A DNA stretch of 42,482 bases, taken from the IMG/VR virus record IMGVR_UViG_3300031715_000012, positions 1-42,482 of that record; one strand, given 5' to 3'. Made by a program: the position numbers and the translations under genes. The DNA is from a virus. This document shows, in pieces, positions 29,675-36,617 of the stretch (position 1 is the stretch's first letter; each line of letters starts with the position of its first letter). The notes below the pieces were generated by a model that was not told the DNA's origin, did no database searches, and saw only the letters and a list, made by a program, of their open reading frames with translations.

Positions 29675-29704
29675 ATCATAACGGCGTGGCCCCGCCCGCG
29701 TGTA
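29675..29704 (-). promoter_or_regulatory. Leaderless-type promoter (TACACG-N18-TATGAT)
   Basis: The -10 box ends 7 nt before the ATG at 29667. The spacer contains GGGGCCACG of the operator-like site at 29685-29696. An AT-rich inverted repeat lies directly upstream. Confidence 0.7.
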
Positions 29705-29711
29705 GGGTGGT

Positions 29712-29727
29712 GTAAGAAAAATCTTAC
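29712..29727. repeat. Inverted repeat upstream of the RHH operon promoter
   Basis: GTAAGA-AAAA-TCTTAC, a perfect 6-bp-arm palindrome 8 bp upstream of the -35 box. It is suited to bind a small dimeric regulator, possibly one of the RHH proteins acting on their own promoter. Confidence 0.7.
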
Positions 29728-29743
29728 GGCCCCAAAAGGGAGA

Positions 29744-29784
29744 GCGCCCCGCCGGTCGGCTCGCGAGAGCAACCAGCGGGGCGC
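29744..29784 (-). terminator. Long hairpin, probable terminator; gap 29668-30015
   Basis: Minus strand GCGCCCCGC ... GCGGGGCGC (9 bp perfect) with an almost continuous inner stem ending in GCTC-TCGC-GAGC, followed by TCTCCCTTTT. It would end transcription coming from the lysis side before the RHH operon. The rest of the 348-bp gene-free stretch holds a second imperfect stem at about 29865-29935 (GCGAGG/CCTCGC outer, TGGG/CCCA inner) and no convincing ORF; a structured RNA is possible. Confidence 0.55.
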
Positions 29785-30015
29785 CAGTGGTCAACCAAAC
29801 ACTCGTGATCAGAATGGCTGAGACGGCCGCGAGGCGAGACCTGCACGCTCGGGCATCGGTGTTTCCCGCGGGGCGAGGACGGCTTCTGAGTGGGCCCTTC
29901 TTACCCACCCAAAACCGCCCTCGCTGGTGGGAAAGTACTGTTGCGCCGATCTTCTCATGCCTCAGCCTTGGTGCAATAGCTCTTTAGCGCCGTAAGCACT
30001 TGAAAACTCATAGGT

Positions 30016-30225
30016 TCACACGCCGATGGTGCGCGAGCTTTGCAATGGCATGCTCGCCGCCTTCCGTTGCGCGGCGGCCAGTTGCCGATCTCGATACCCC
30101 TGCCGGCGCAGCGCTTCGCCGAACGGATCCTTGCGCTCCTCGAGTGCCCGCAGTCCGCAGCTCTGCGCCTTGTGCCCGTGGCCGCCGCAAATGTCGCAGG
30201 TGACGAAGTGATTGCCGATGCCCAT
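30016..30225 (-). CDS. CCHC zinc-knuckle protein
   Basis: 69 residues, ATGA-coupled to the gene before it. Residues 10-23 (CDICGGHGHKAQSC) are an exact C-x2-C-x4-H-x4-C knuckle of the retroviral nucleocapsid type, which binds single-stranded nucleic acid. The rest is a charged helix (RRQGYRDRQLAAAQRKAASM). An RNA- or ssDNA-binding role is inferred. Confidence 0.6.
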   Translation of the reverse strand: MGIGNHFVTCDICGGHGHKAQSCGLRALEERKDPFGEALRRQGYRDRQLAAAQRKAASMPLQSSRTIGV

Positions 30226-30737
30226 CAGCTGGCCTTAGCCGACTCCGTTCCCTTGCGCGGCCGCACCTTCGCCAGGCGCGGCGCGCTGGTGGTGACGACG
30301 CTGCACTTCACCAGCTTCACCATCAGCGCCGGCGTGAGCACGCCGGTGCCGCGGGCGATCTGATCGGCCTCGGGCCGCGTGCGCCAGTAGGAGATCCGCT
30401 CGAAGATCTTCCCAAAGACTCGCGTCTTCCCCGCGGCCTTGCAGGCCTTCATGAACAGCTCGACCGCGGCCTGGTCGAGCGAGCTGCTGGCCGAGACCGT
30501 CGTCATCACCTCAAAGCTCAGGCCCACCAGCAGCTTCGATTTTTTCTCGTGCGCCGAGCCGAAGTCGACGCACCAGGCTAGGAGCTGTTTGCCGAGCTCC
30601 TCGAGCCGGGCCCGGGCCGGCTCAGTTTCTTTCGTGAGCGCGAGCTGCTTCTGCAGCAGGTCTTCCTGGATGGCGATATATTCCTTCGCCACGTCGTCGA
30701 CCAGCTCGGGCGTTGGTTTTGCAGGCTGGGTGGTCAT
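30225..30737 (-). CDS. Coiled-coil protein, possibly Gam-like
   Basis: 170 residues. A long N-terminal helix (ELVDDVAKEYIAIQEDLLQK, ALTKETEPARARLEELGKQL) is followed by a small domain (KSKLLVGLSFEVMTTVSASS) and a basic end. Helix then compact domain recalls host-nuclease inhibitor Gam, but the similarity is loose. A leaderless-type promoter with its -10 box 7 nt before the ATG drives it and the zinc-knuckle gene. Confidence 0.5.
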   Translation of the reverse strand: MTTQPAKPTPELVDDVAKEYIAIQEDLLQKQLALTKETEPARARLEELGKQLLAWCVDFGSAHEKKSKLLVGLSFEVMTTVSASSSLDQAAVELFMKACKAAGKTRVFGKIFERISYWRTRPEADQIARGTGVLTPALMVKLVKCSVVTTSAPRLAKVRPRKGTESAKAS

Positions 30738-30744
30738 GCGCGTG

Positions 30745-30774
30745 ATGCTAAGCGGCCGATCGGATCCGCGTGTA
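30745..30774 (-). promoter_or_regulatory. Leaderless-type promoter (TACACG-N18-TAGCAT)
   Basis: Identical spacer length and -10 to ATG distance (7 nt) to the promoter at 29675; TACACGCGG is shared at the -35 side. There is no room for a Shine-Dalgarno. The GGGGCC core is not present in this spacer. Confidence 0.7.
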
Positions 30775-30795
30775 GGTTACTTCCGCGGAAACTGC

Positions 30796-31191
30796 TCAGG
30801 CCGCGGGAGCTGGCGCGGGGATCCCGTTCAGCAGTGCGACGACGCCGTTGATCCATTTGGTGATCGTGGCCTCATCGCTCGGCAGCTTGGCCGCGGTGAG
30901 CAGTTGCTGCGCCACCGGCTCGATCACGCTGAGAACGCTCGAAAGCTTCTGTGGGCCGGTGCCGCTCTGCTGGCCGATCGCCGCAAATTTCTGTTCGGTC
31001 GAGATCACCTCGTTCGCGGTCGAAGCAAACAGCGGACCGAAGCCGGGGAATGCCAGGCTGACGTAAGGTTCCGCGTCCTGCACGATGGGCGCGGCTTTAG
31101 CAAAGCCCTTTTCGATGTCCTGGCCAACATGTTCCAGGAAGCTGACGATTTTCTTCTCAGTGCTCGGTTTCTGGGCGGGTGTGGTGCTCAT
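30796..31191 (-). CDS. Lysis-cassette protein of unknown function
   Basis: 131 residues from ATG 31191 (ATGA overlap). Amphipathic and helical (KIVSFLEHVGQDIEKGFAKA, GFGPLFASTANEVISTEQKF, ITKWINGVVALLNGIPAP). It is the last gene of the endolysin-holin unit. Comparable proteins are found beside phage holins, but their role is unknown. Confidence 0.6.
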   Translation of the reverse strand: MSTTPAQKPSTEKKIVSFLEHVGQDIEKGFAKAAPIVQDAEPYVSLAFPGFGPLFASTANEVISTEQKFAAIGQQSGTGPQKLSSVLSVIEPVAQQLLTAAKLPSDEATITKWINGVVALLNGIPAPAPAA

Positions 31192-31532
31192 GATTTTTTC
31201 TCCTCGTTTTTTCCATCGGGTTTTTCGATCGTTTGAAATCCTGCGGCGAGTTCCTTGGCGGCCTCGTCGCCGGGCAGCGCCACCAGCATGCCCTTGGTGA
31301 GCCGCGACGTTTCGCGGCGGAACAGGTAGGTCATCGCCATGGCGGACCAGATCATGCCAAAGCCGATCGCGACTCCCGCCGGCGCGCGGCCGAACAGCAG
31401 CGTGCCGCACGCAAACAGAAACGACACCACCGCGGAGAAGCCCAGCTCGAACAGGAACTTGAACCACTGCGCGGTGGCAGATTGCTTCAGCCGGCCGAGC
31501 AGAAAATTAACGCCTGCCTGGAAGGGATCCAT
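31188..31532 (-). CDS. Holin-like membrane protein
   Basis: 114 residues with two membrane segments (FLFELGFSAVVSFLFACGTL near residues 26-45 and GVAIGFGMIWSAMAMTYLF near 53-71) and a charged C-terminal tail (KPDGKNEEKKS), the usual class II holin topology. It is coupled to the genes on both sides in the lysis cassette. It may be the holin or the antiholin, with the smaller protein as partner. Confidence 0.65.
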   Translation of the reverse strand: MDPFQAGVNFLLGRLKQSATAQWFKFLFELGFSAVVSFLFACGTLLFGRAPAGVAIGFGMIWSAMAMTYLFRRETSRLTKGMLVALPGDEAAKELAAGFQTIEKPDGKNEEKKS

Positions 31533-31721
31533 TTAGGCCTTCGGTTTCGGAGGCAGTTCGCTGTTGTCGGCCGCGTGGAGCAGGCCGAGCCCGGCCGTCA
31601 CTCCAGCGATCGTGGTGGGCAGATCGGGCTGGTGCCCGTTCAGCAGTTGTACGGCGCCGGCCGTGAGCGTGCCGATGATGGTGAGCACGCCCAGGACGGT
31701 GGTTCTCCAGCTTCGCGTCAT
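31533..31721 (-). CDS. Small holin-like membrane protein
   Basis: 62 residues; one hydrophobic segment TTVLGVLTIIGTLTAGAVQL, and a second weaker one (IAGVTAGLGLLHA). The pattern resembles small phage r1t/BlyA-like holins whose second half reads TTIAGVTAGLGLLHA. It overlaps the endolysin stop (ATGA). It likely forms or regulates the membrane lesion. Confidence 0.65.
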   Translation of the reverse strand: MTRSWRTTVLGVLTIIGTLTAGAVQLLNGHQPDLPTTIAGVTAGLGLLHAADNSELPPKPKA

Positions 31722-32191
31722 GATGTTTTTCCTCCTGAATTTGGCGAGTAAAGATATTCCTCGTAAACCCCCAGAACCTTCAGAGCTCGGTTGGGATCCG
31801 TCGACCAGGTCTTCGAGACCTCGGTGACGAACGTGCGCGCGTCGGTGGCCTTCAGCGCGGCCGCGTAATGCCGGTAGACGTTCGAGAGCCGCTCGAGCGT
31901 GGCCAGGCGATCGGCGAAGCAGGAGCGCCAGTCCGGGTACTTCACCCAGTTCGCGCTACACACGACCCACTTGCCGTCGAGGCACTCGCGCGTCGGCAGC
32001 GTGATGGTGCCGTAGATCTCGTGCGCGTGCTGCTTCATCCCAAAAAGATTGTTGTCTTCGAGCGCCAGCTGGCTATGGCCCCAGGTCGACTCGAGTGCGG
32101 CTTCGCATGCGGCCATCACCGGGAAGGGATGGCTCGCCTTCAGCGCCTCGGCCGCGGCTAGCGAGACGAATTGTCGTTGTAGATCGTTCAT
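31718..32191 (-). CDS. Endolysin, glucosaminidase (GH73, FlgJ-like)
   Basis: 157 residues. FPVMAACEAALESTWGHSQL carries the expected catalytic Glu, followed by NNLFGMK and a later FADRLATLERLSNVYRHYAA end, the GH73 pattern. It cuts the glycan strands of peptidoglycan. No signal peptide, so it needs the holins encoded directly downstream. It is divergent from the plus-strand gene at 32242. Confidence 0.88.
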   Translation of the reverse strand: MNDLQRQFVSLAAAEALKASHPFPVMAACEAALESTWGHSQLALEDNNLFGMKQHAHEIYGTITLPTRECLDGKWVVCSANWVKYPDWRSCFADRLATLERLSNVYRHYAAALKATDARTFVTEVSKTWSTDPNRALKVLGVYEEYLYSPNSGGKTS

Positions 32192-32203
32192 TTCTGGTTA
32201 CCC

Positions 32204-32233
32204 TTTACGGAATTTGCGGGGCCGCGCTAGACT
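32204..32233 (+). promoter_or_regulatory. Leaderless-type promoter (TTTACG-N18-TAGACT)
   Basis: The -10 box ends 8 nt before the ATG at 32242. The spacer contains GCGGGGCCGCG, and CCCTTTACG is shared with the promoter at 27526. It lies between the divergent endolysin and this small gene. Confidence 0.7.
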
Positions 32234-32241
32234 CTGGCCCC

Positions 32242-32562
32242 ATGACGGTCAGCCCCCAAGCGCTTCACGTCGGCCAGCGCTATCGCGTGCGTGGTTACTG
32301 GACCGGAGAATTCATTGGCGAGCTTTACGAGATACGCGGCCGGCTCGGCGGCAGCGCTGCCTATCCTCTCGCCGTCTTCACCGTGACCGATCCTTTGCGG
32401 CCGCTTCCCCGCGTCAGCGAGAAGTGTCCCTTTCCCTACTGCGTGGCCCGCGACTTTCACGAAGGCGAGCACGAGTTCTGCGTGGTGCGCCCTGGCGCCC
32501 GCATCGAGATCGGCTTCGCCCTCGCGCGCTTCGAGGCAGTCGCCGCCGATCGCGCGGCATAA
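32242..32562 (+). CDS. Small plus-strand zinc-motif protein, leaderless
   Basis: 106 residues. A beta-rich start (HVGQRYRVRGYWTGEFIGEL) and a Cys/His motif in EKCPFPYCVARDF and HEGEHEFC (C-x4-C ... H-x3-H-x2-C), as in other small phage zinc proteins. A moron-type gene inside the minus-strand late region with its own promoter. Function unknown. Confidence 0.65.
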   Translation: MTVSPQALHVGQRYRVRGYWTGEFIGELYEIRGRLGGSAAYPLAVFTVTDPLRPLPRVSEKCPFPYCVARDFHEGEHEFCVVRPGARIEIGFALARFEAVAADRAA

Positions 32563-32587
32563 GTGTTCACTCCACCCCTTCGGTCGT

Positions 32588-32866
32588 TCATGGTTCCCCC
32601 GGAAAATCGCCGAGAGTGTAGTCGCTCAGCTTTAGCCAAACGTGCCAGCCACACCCCGGCTCGTGCGTGTAGGTTTTTCCCTCATGGACGAAGCTCGATG
32701 CCTGGGAATGGAAGAACGAAGCCGTGACCGTTCCGTCAGCGTGCACGTGGTGAAGACCGATTCCGGTGATCTTTCCGCACTTGCATTTGATCAGCGGCTT
32801 CGCGCCCTCGCGCGGGATCCAGCAGGGGCCCGGCGAGTCATAAGCGCCTTTTGGGATCAGCTCCAT
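32588..32866 (-). CDS. Small protein after the tail hub
   Basis: 92 residues from ATG 32866, overlapping the hub stop; a GTG at 32869 is equally possible. Contains KCKCGKITGIGLHHVHADGT and two more Cys (PCWIP, PGCGWHVW), perhaps a metal site. It closes the tail operon. Not recognised. Confidence 0.55.
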   Translation of the reverse strand: MELIPKGAYDSPGPCWIPREGAKPLIKCKCGKITGIGLHHVHADGTVTASFFHSQASSFVHEGKTYTHEPGCGWHVWLKLSDYTLGDFPGEP

Positions 32867-34980
32867 CACTCCACCCCCGTCATCACGCCGGTGATGCCGT
32901 AGGGCGAGTACTCGCCATAATCGCTCGCGCTCAGCGGCCCCTGGAATTCATAGATCGACGGATCCACCTGGCGCGCGACGACGTCGACGCCCAGCACCGG
33001 CGTGTCGTCTTTGCTCGCGTCACCGCCGGAATCGAACGTCACCGAGACCTGCTGCGCCTCGAACACCTGCGCCAGAATTCCCCAGCGCGAGTGGGTGAAG
33101 CTGAACGTGTCGCCGGCCTCGAGCTGCAGCGCGGTGATCTTGCAGGGCAGCGTCAGCGTCTGCTGGAAGCGCGTGCGCATCATTGCGATCTTCTCGAGCC
33201 GCTGCGCCGTCCACAGCGACGTGGTGAAGTCGAGCTGCAGCTTGGTGCGCAGGATCTGGCCACCGTCTTCATTGGCGAGGTAATTGGGCTTGCCGGCGAG
33301 GCCGTTGGCCTGGTACTCCGGAGCGCTCTGCGCCTGCCAGATGCCGGGCACCTGCGTGAGCGACGTGGCGCCCCCGGGGTTGGTCGGCAGAAATGCCGGC
33401 ACGAAGGTCGAGGCCACGGTGTTGAGAGCGTCGCGGGCCGAGAGCCGGAAGTCGCCCTTGATGGGGCCGCGCATGTCGGTATCTTCCAGCGTGACCAGCG
33501 GCGCATAGTAGGCGCCGGCGAACACGTGCCAGAGATCGCCGGGCGGCACGGCCCAGCCGGCCATCGAGCCGCACAGCGCCGTCAGCACGTCGCCGCGCGT
33601 CGAGGAGTGATCGAACATGCCGTTGCAGCTGTACAGGTTCTCGAAGACGACGGTGTTGTCGGCGTTCCAGATGATCGTGGCGGTCTCTTCGCAAATATTC
33701 GCCGCGGCGATTACTGAGCTTTCGTCGATCGTGCTCGCGGCCGCGCCCAGGCCTGCGTCGGTGTCCTGCAAATAATCATTCACCACCAGCGCCGAGTTCG
33801 ATGGATTGAGGGCGTGCCACGAGCGGCCCAGGCACGTCCAGGTCGTGGATCCATCCGTCGTCGTCGACCCCACCGCCGTGGCGAATGCCGGAAAGCTCGA
33901 GCCCGTCGTGCCGCTCGCCGAGGTCTGCTGCTGCAGGTAGCCGAACGGCGCCTCGATGATGTCGTGCTGGCCATAGGTCTCGCCCGGCGCCCAGGCGTCG
34001 TTCATCAGGCGGTTGTTCACCAGGTGGCCCTGCGGGTTCGAGTCAAGGCCGGCCGAAGCGGTGCCCTGGGTGAATCCGTAAGTCGTCCAGCTGCAGGTGT
34101 TGTCGCTGAGCGTGGCCGGAAAGCTCGAGGCGCCCTCAAAATTCGGCCGAGCGCTGGCAATGCCCGAGGTGCCACTCGAGTTCTGCTGCACCCAGATCGC
34201 GCCGCGGCCGTCGACGATGTAGTTGAATTCCACATAGCCCGCGGAAGGCTGCCAGGCGATCGTGACGCGCGGGTCGACGATCTTTTTTCCGGTCACCAGG
34301 AACTGGATGTTGGGGAGCTGCCCGTTCTGGAACAGTGCGCTCTGGTTGGAGTCGTAGCGCAGGATCACGTGCACCTTGGCGCAGCCGCGCTGCAGGCAGG
34401 CCGAACTCCACGTGGAGTCGCCCCCGGCCAGGCTCGGGAAGGGCTGCGAGACGTTGTTCTCGCGGCCAAAATCGCACTCGAAGAACACGTGCTGCCAGTA
34501 AAAATCGTAGTCCGTTGAGGCCGGATACAGGTGCCACAGCGTGTCGCTCGACATCGGGTCATAAACCAGATCGGTGCCGAAGTTGTAGATGGTGCCGTTG
34601 ATGATCACGGCGTCGAAGCTGGTGATCTCGTGGCCGGTGAGCGTGTAGACGAGATGAAGGTACTGGTTGGTGGTGACCTGGTTCGCGGCCGCCGGGAAGC
34701 TCGCATAGGTGAGCACGCCGGCCGTCTGGAATTGCCCGTAGATGACGCGCCGCGGCGAGGGGCCATTGTTGAAATTGAGAGTGTTCGCTGCGCCCACCGG
34801 CGTCTGAGTTTGCCGGAGCGCGATGCCCACGCCCGTCAACGCCGTGGTGAGCCCAATGCCGACCATGGCGTTGAACATGGCCACGTTGCCCTGCATGGCG
34901 ATGATGCCCACGGGGCCGGCCAGCACAGCCAGAGCCAGGCCTCCGACGATCAGCCCGAGTTCTTCGACGGTTTTCGACAT
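32866..34980 (-). CDS. Central tail hub / tip attachment protein (gpJ-like)
   Basis: 704 residues. Two hydrophobic segments near the start (LIVGGLALAVLAGPVGIIAM and VAMFNAMVGIGLTTALTGVG) as in other gpJ/TipJ-type proteins. Then NNGPSPRRVIYGQFQTAGVL, HLVYTLTGHEITSFDAVIIN and DPRVTIAWQPS, typical of the hub domains. Residues ~345-395 hold a SGTTGSSFPAFAT ... DGSTTWTCLG module. The end has MRTRFQQTLTLPCKITALQL and TFSFTHSRWG. It forms the tail tip and likely touches the receptor or carries fibres. It follows the peptidase-like gene as in lambda-like tips (K-I-J order). Confidence 0.85.
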   Translation of the reverse strand: MSKTVEELGLIVGGLALAVLAGPVGIIAMQGNVAMFNAMVGIGLTTALTGVGIALRQTQTPVGAANTLNFNNGPSPRRVIYGQFQTAGVLTYASFPAAANQVTTNQYLHLVYTLTGHEITSFDAVIINGTIYNFGTDLVYDPMSSDTLWHLYPASTDYDFYWQHVFFECDFGRENNVSQPFPSLAGGDSTWSSACLQRGCAKVHVILRYDSNQSALFQNGQLPNIQFLVTGKKIVDPRVTIAWQPSAGYVEFNYIVDGRGAIWVQQNSSGTSGIASARPNFEGASSFPATLSDNTCSWTTYGFTQGTASAGLDSNPQGHLVNNRLMNDAWAPGETYGQHDIIEAPFGYLQQQTSASGTTGSSFPAFATAVGSTTTDGSTTWTCLGRSWHALNPSNSALVVNDYLQDTDAGLGAAASTIDESSVIAAANICEETATIIWNADNTVVFENLYSCNGMFDHSSTRGDVLTALCGSMAGWAVPPGDLWHVFAGAYYAPLVTLEDTDMRGPIKGDFRLSARDALNTVASTFVPAFLPTNPGGATSLTQVPGIWQAQSAPEYQANGLAGKPNYLANEDGGQILRTKLQLDFTTSLWTAQRLEKIAMMRTRFQQTLTLPCKITALQLEAGDTFSFTHSRWGILAQVFEAQQVSVTFDSGGDASKDDTPVLGVDVVARQVDPSIYEFQGPLSASDYGEYSPYGITGVMTGVE

Positions 34981-34986
34981 TGCTTC

Positions 34987-35421
34987 TTAGCCCACGCGCC
35001 AGGCGCGGCGCCAGCGCTGCAGGTGCACGCGCTTCGTGCCCTGCTCCGACATGCAGACGGCGAACCGCGCGTCGAGGTTCACTACGCCCAGCGCGCCATA
35101 GGTGGTGAGGTTGTCGACCCACACGACGTCGCCGCGCCGCGCCAACGTCGGCGCGACTTCCGGCATTCCGTTCGCGGCAGCGATCGCCGCGGCGAAGCTG
35201 CCGAGATCCTGATGCCCGTTCAGAAACAGCGCTTCCGCCGAGGCTTCGTCGCTGCACTTGCCCACGTAGGGCGCGCTGAGATCGACGCCGGTGCACTCGC
35301 GGATCCAGCGCGCGACGAACAGCCCGCAGTTGTAGCGGCCCCAGTCGAAGGTGACGGCCTTCGAGCTCTCGACCAGCAGGTGCAGCCGGCGGGGCCAGTC
35401 GGGAAATCGTTGCATCGTCAT
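34987..35421 (-). CDS. Tail tip peptidase-like protein (NlpC/P60 type, DUF6950-like)
   Basis: 144 residues from ATG 35421, ATGA-coupled. WPRRLHLLVESSKAVTFDWG then RYNCGLFVARWIRECTGVDL: the Cys after YN matches the catalytic Cys of NlpC/P60-like tail proteins (gpK class). The His of the pair could be in LFLNGHQDLG, but the site looks reduced, so it may be structural. Role: local cell-wall degradation or tip assembly. Confidence 0.75.
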   Translation of the reverse strand: MTMQRFPDWPRRLHLLVESSKAVTFDWGRYNCGLFVARWIRECTGVDLSAPYVGKCSDEASAEALFLNGHQDLGSFAAAIAAANGMPEVAPTLARRGDVVWVDNLTTYGALGVVNLDARFAVCMSEQGTKRVHLQRWRRAWRVG

Positions 35422-36362
35422 GAATGCACAAACAGCGCCGCCGAGGCGCGGTACTGGCCGCCCGGCGCGCTGCTCGGGAAAGGTAGCGGATAGGTCACGC
35501 GCGCCATGATGCTGCACTTGCCCGGCGAAACGCCTACCGCCTGGAAGCTGCTGTTGATGATGGCAATTTCAGGGTTGCTCGAGGCCAGATACAGAGTGAA
35601 GGGGAAAGGCGAGCCGCCGCCGCCGCTGATGCCGCCAGGCTGTTTGTAGAACGAGCCATCGGAGTAATTGATCTGCGCTGAGACCTGCACATTGCCGCCC
35701 ACGCCGACGTCCGGGTTCGCGAGCAGCACGGCCATGCTGATCGGCCAGGGGCTGCCGGAGGCGTATGGAGACGGCCAGAACAGCGTGAGGTTGCCGAGCG
35801 CGCCGACGAAGCTCATGCCCAGGTCGCCCGGAGCGTAGATCTGCTGGTCCGCATCGTCGAAGCGCCGATCGGGCGCTTCATTCAGCCGCAGCAGCGGATT
35901 CTCGGCAGTGATCGAGATGGCGCAGGTCTCGCCCGAATCGGTGAGCGAGGGCACGTCGAGCTCGCCGGCAAACAGCTGGATCGGGTCAGCGATCAGCGCG
36001 CCCGAAGAATTGAAGAACCCGAGAAAGATCTGCGCGGTGCCCCAGATGCGAACCTGGCCGATCGTCTCGCTGACCAGGCTGCTCGGGATGCCGGAAAGCG
36101 ACAGCGTGACGCCCTGGGCCTGCACCTTGGTGGTCTGCGGAATCGTCGAGACCTTCGCCAGCCAGCCGAGCCCGGTGAAGGTCTGCCCATACGGGAAGGT
36201 CGAGCTGGCGCTGTAGGCCGGGCCCGCGGGCGTGAGGCTACCGACGCCGCCCCACAGGTAGAGCGTGTGATCGTTAAAGGCCAGCACGCAGAACAGCACC
36301 GGGGCGCACGCACCCGACGATGCGAGCTGCGCCAGGAATGTGGGGCTGAGGGAGCGGGGCAT
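35418..36362 (-). CDS. Tail tip protein (DUF2163-like N-terminus, Big-like C-terminus)
   Basis: 314 residues. PTFLAQLASSGACAPVLFCV at the start and RLNEAPDRRFDDADQQIYAP then GDLGMSFV agree with DUF2163, a domain of baseplate/tip proteins in siphoviruses and gene transfer agents. The last ~90 residues (SNPEIAIINSSFQAVGVSPG, CSIMARVTY) resemble a bacterial Ig-like (Big_2) domain, suited to surface binding. Typical order: distal tail, this, peptidase, hub. Confidence 0.75.
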   Translation of the reverse strand: MPRSLSPTFLAQLASSGACAPVLFCVLAFNDHTLYLWGGVGSLTPAGPAYSASSTFPYGQTFTGLGWLAKVSTIPQTTKVQAQGVTLSLSGIPSSLVSETIGQVRIWGTAQIFLGFFNSSGALIADPIQLFAGELDVPSLTDSGETCAISITAENPLLRLNEAPDRRFDDADQQIYAPGDLGMSFVGALGNLTLFWPSPYASGSPWPISMAVLLANPDVGVGGNVQVSAQINYSDGSFYKQPGGISGGGGSPFPFTLYLASSNPEIAIINSSFQAVGVSPGKCSIMARVTYPLPFPSSAPGGQYRASAALFVHS

Positions 36363-36404
36363 GAAAGAAAAAGCGGCTTCGGGCTTCCGGACTTCGGGCT
36401 GCGG

Positions 36405-36617
36405 CTAACTTGCGCGCGCGGCTTTGGCGGCGGCGATCCAGGCCCGTTTGATCTGCTGCGATTGAACTTCCCATCGCGCGTACATAGCGAGGTTCGTCGG
36501 CGCCCACGGCCGCACGCTCTCGCAGAAGGCTTCCCAGGCCGCGCGGCCGGCGGCTTCTTCCTGAGCAGTCCACACTGAAACTGCGTAGGGTGGGACCGCC
36601 GGGAGGTTCGCGCTCAT
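36405..36617 (-). CDS. Small protein in the tail-tip operon
   Basis: 70 residues from ATG 36617, ATGA-coupled to the distal tail gene. Trp/Ala-rich helical sequence (WTAQEEAAGRAAWEAFCESV, NLAMYARWEVQSQQIKRAWI). Not recognised. It is followed by a 42-bp gap with degenerate heptamers. Confidence 0.55.
   Translation of the reverse strand: MSANLPAVPPYAVSVWTAQEEAAGRAAWEAFCESVRPWAPTNLAMYARWEVQSQQIKRAWIAAAKAARAS

Noticed and set aside
29787-29987. Plus-strand 66-codon ORF in the gene-free stretch
   Set aside because: No ribosome binding site, no coupling, and it runs through strong RNA stems.
30796-31467. Long 223-codon form of the lysis-cassette gene
   Set aside because: The extra N-terminus is antisense-like shadow of the holin-like gene; the ATGA-coupled start at 31191 fits the operon.
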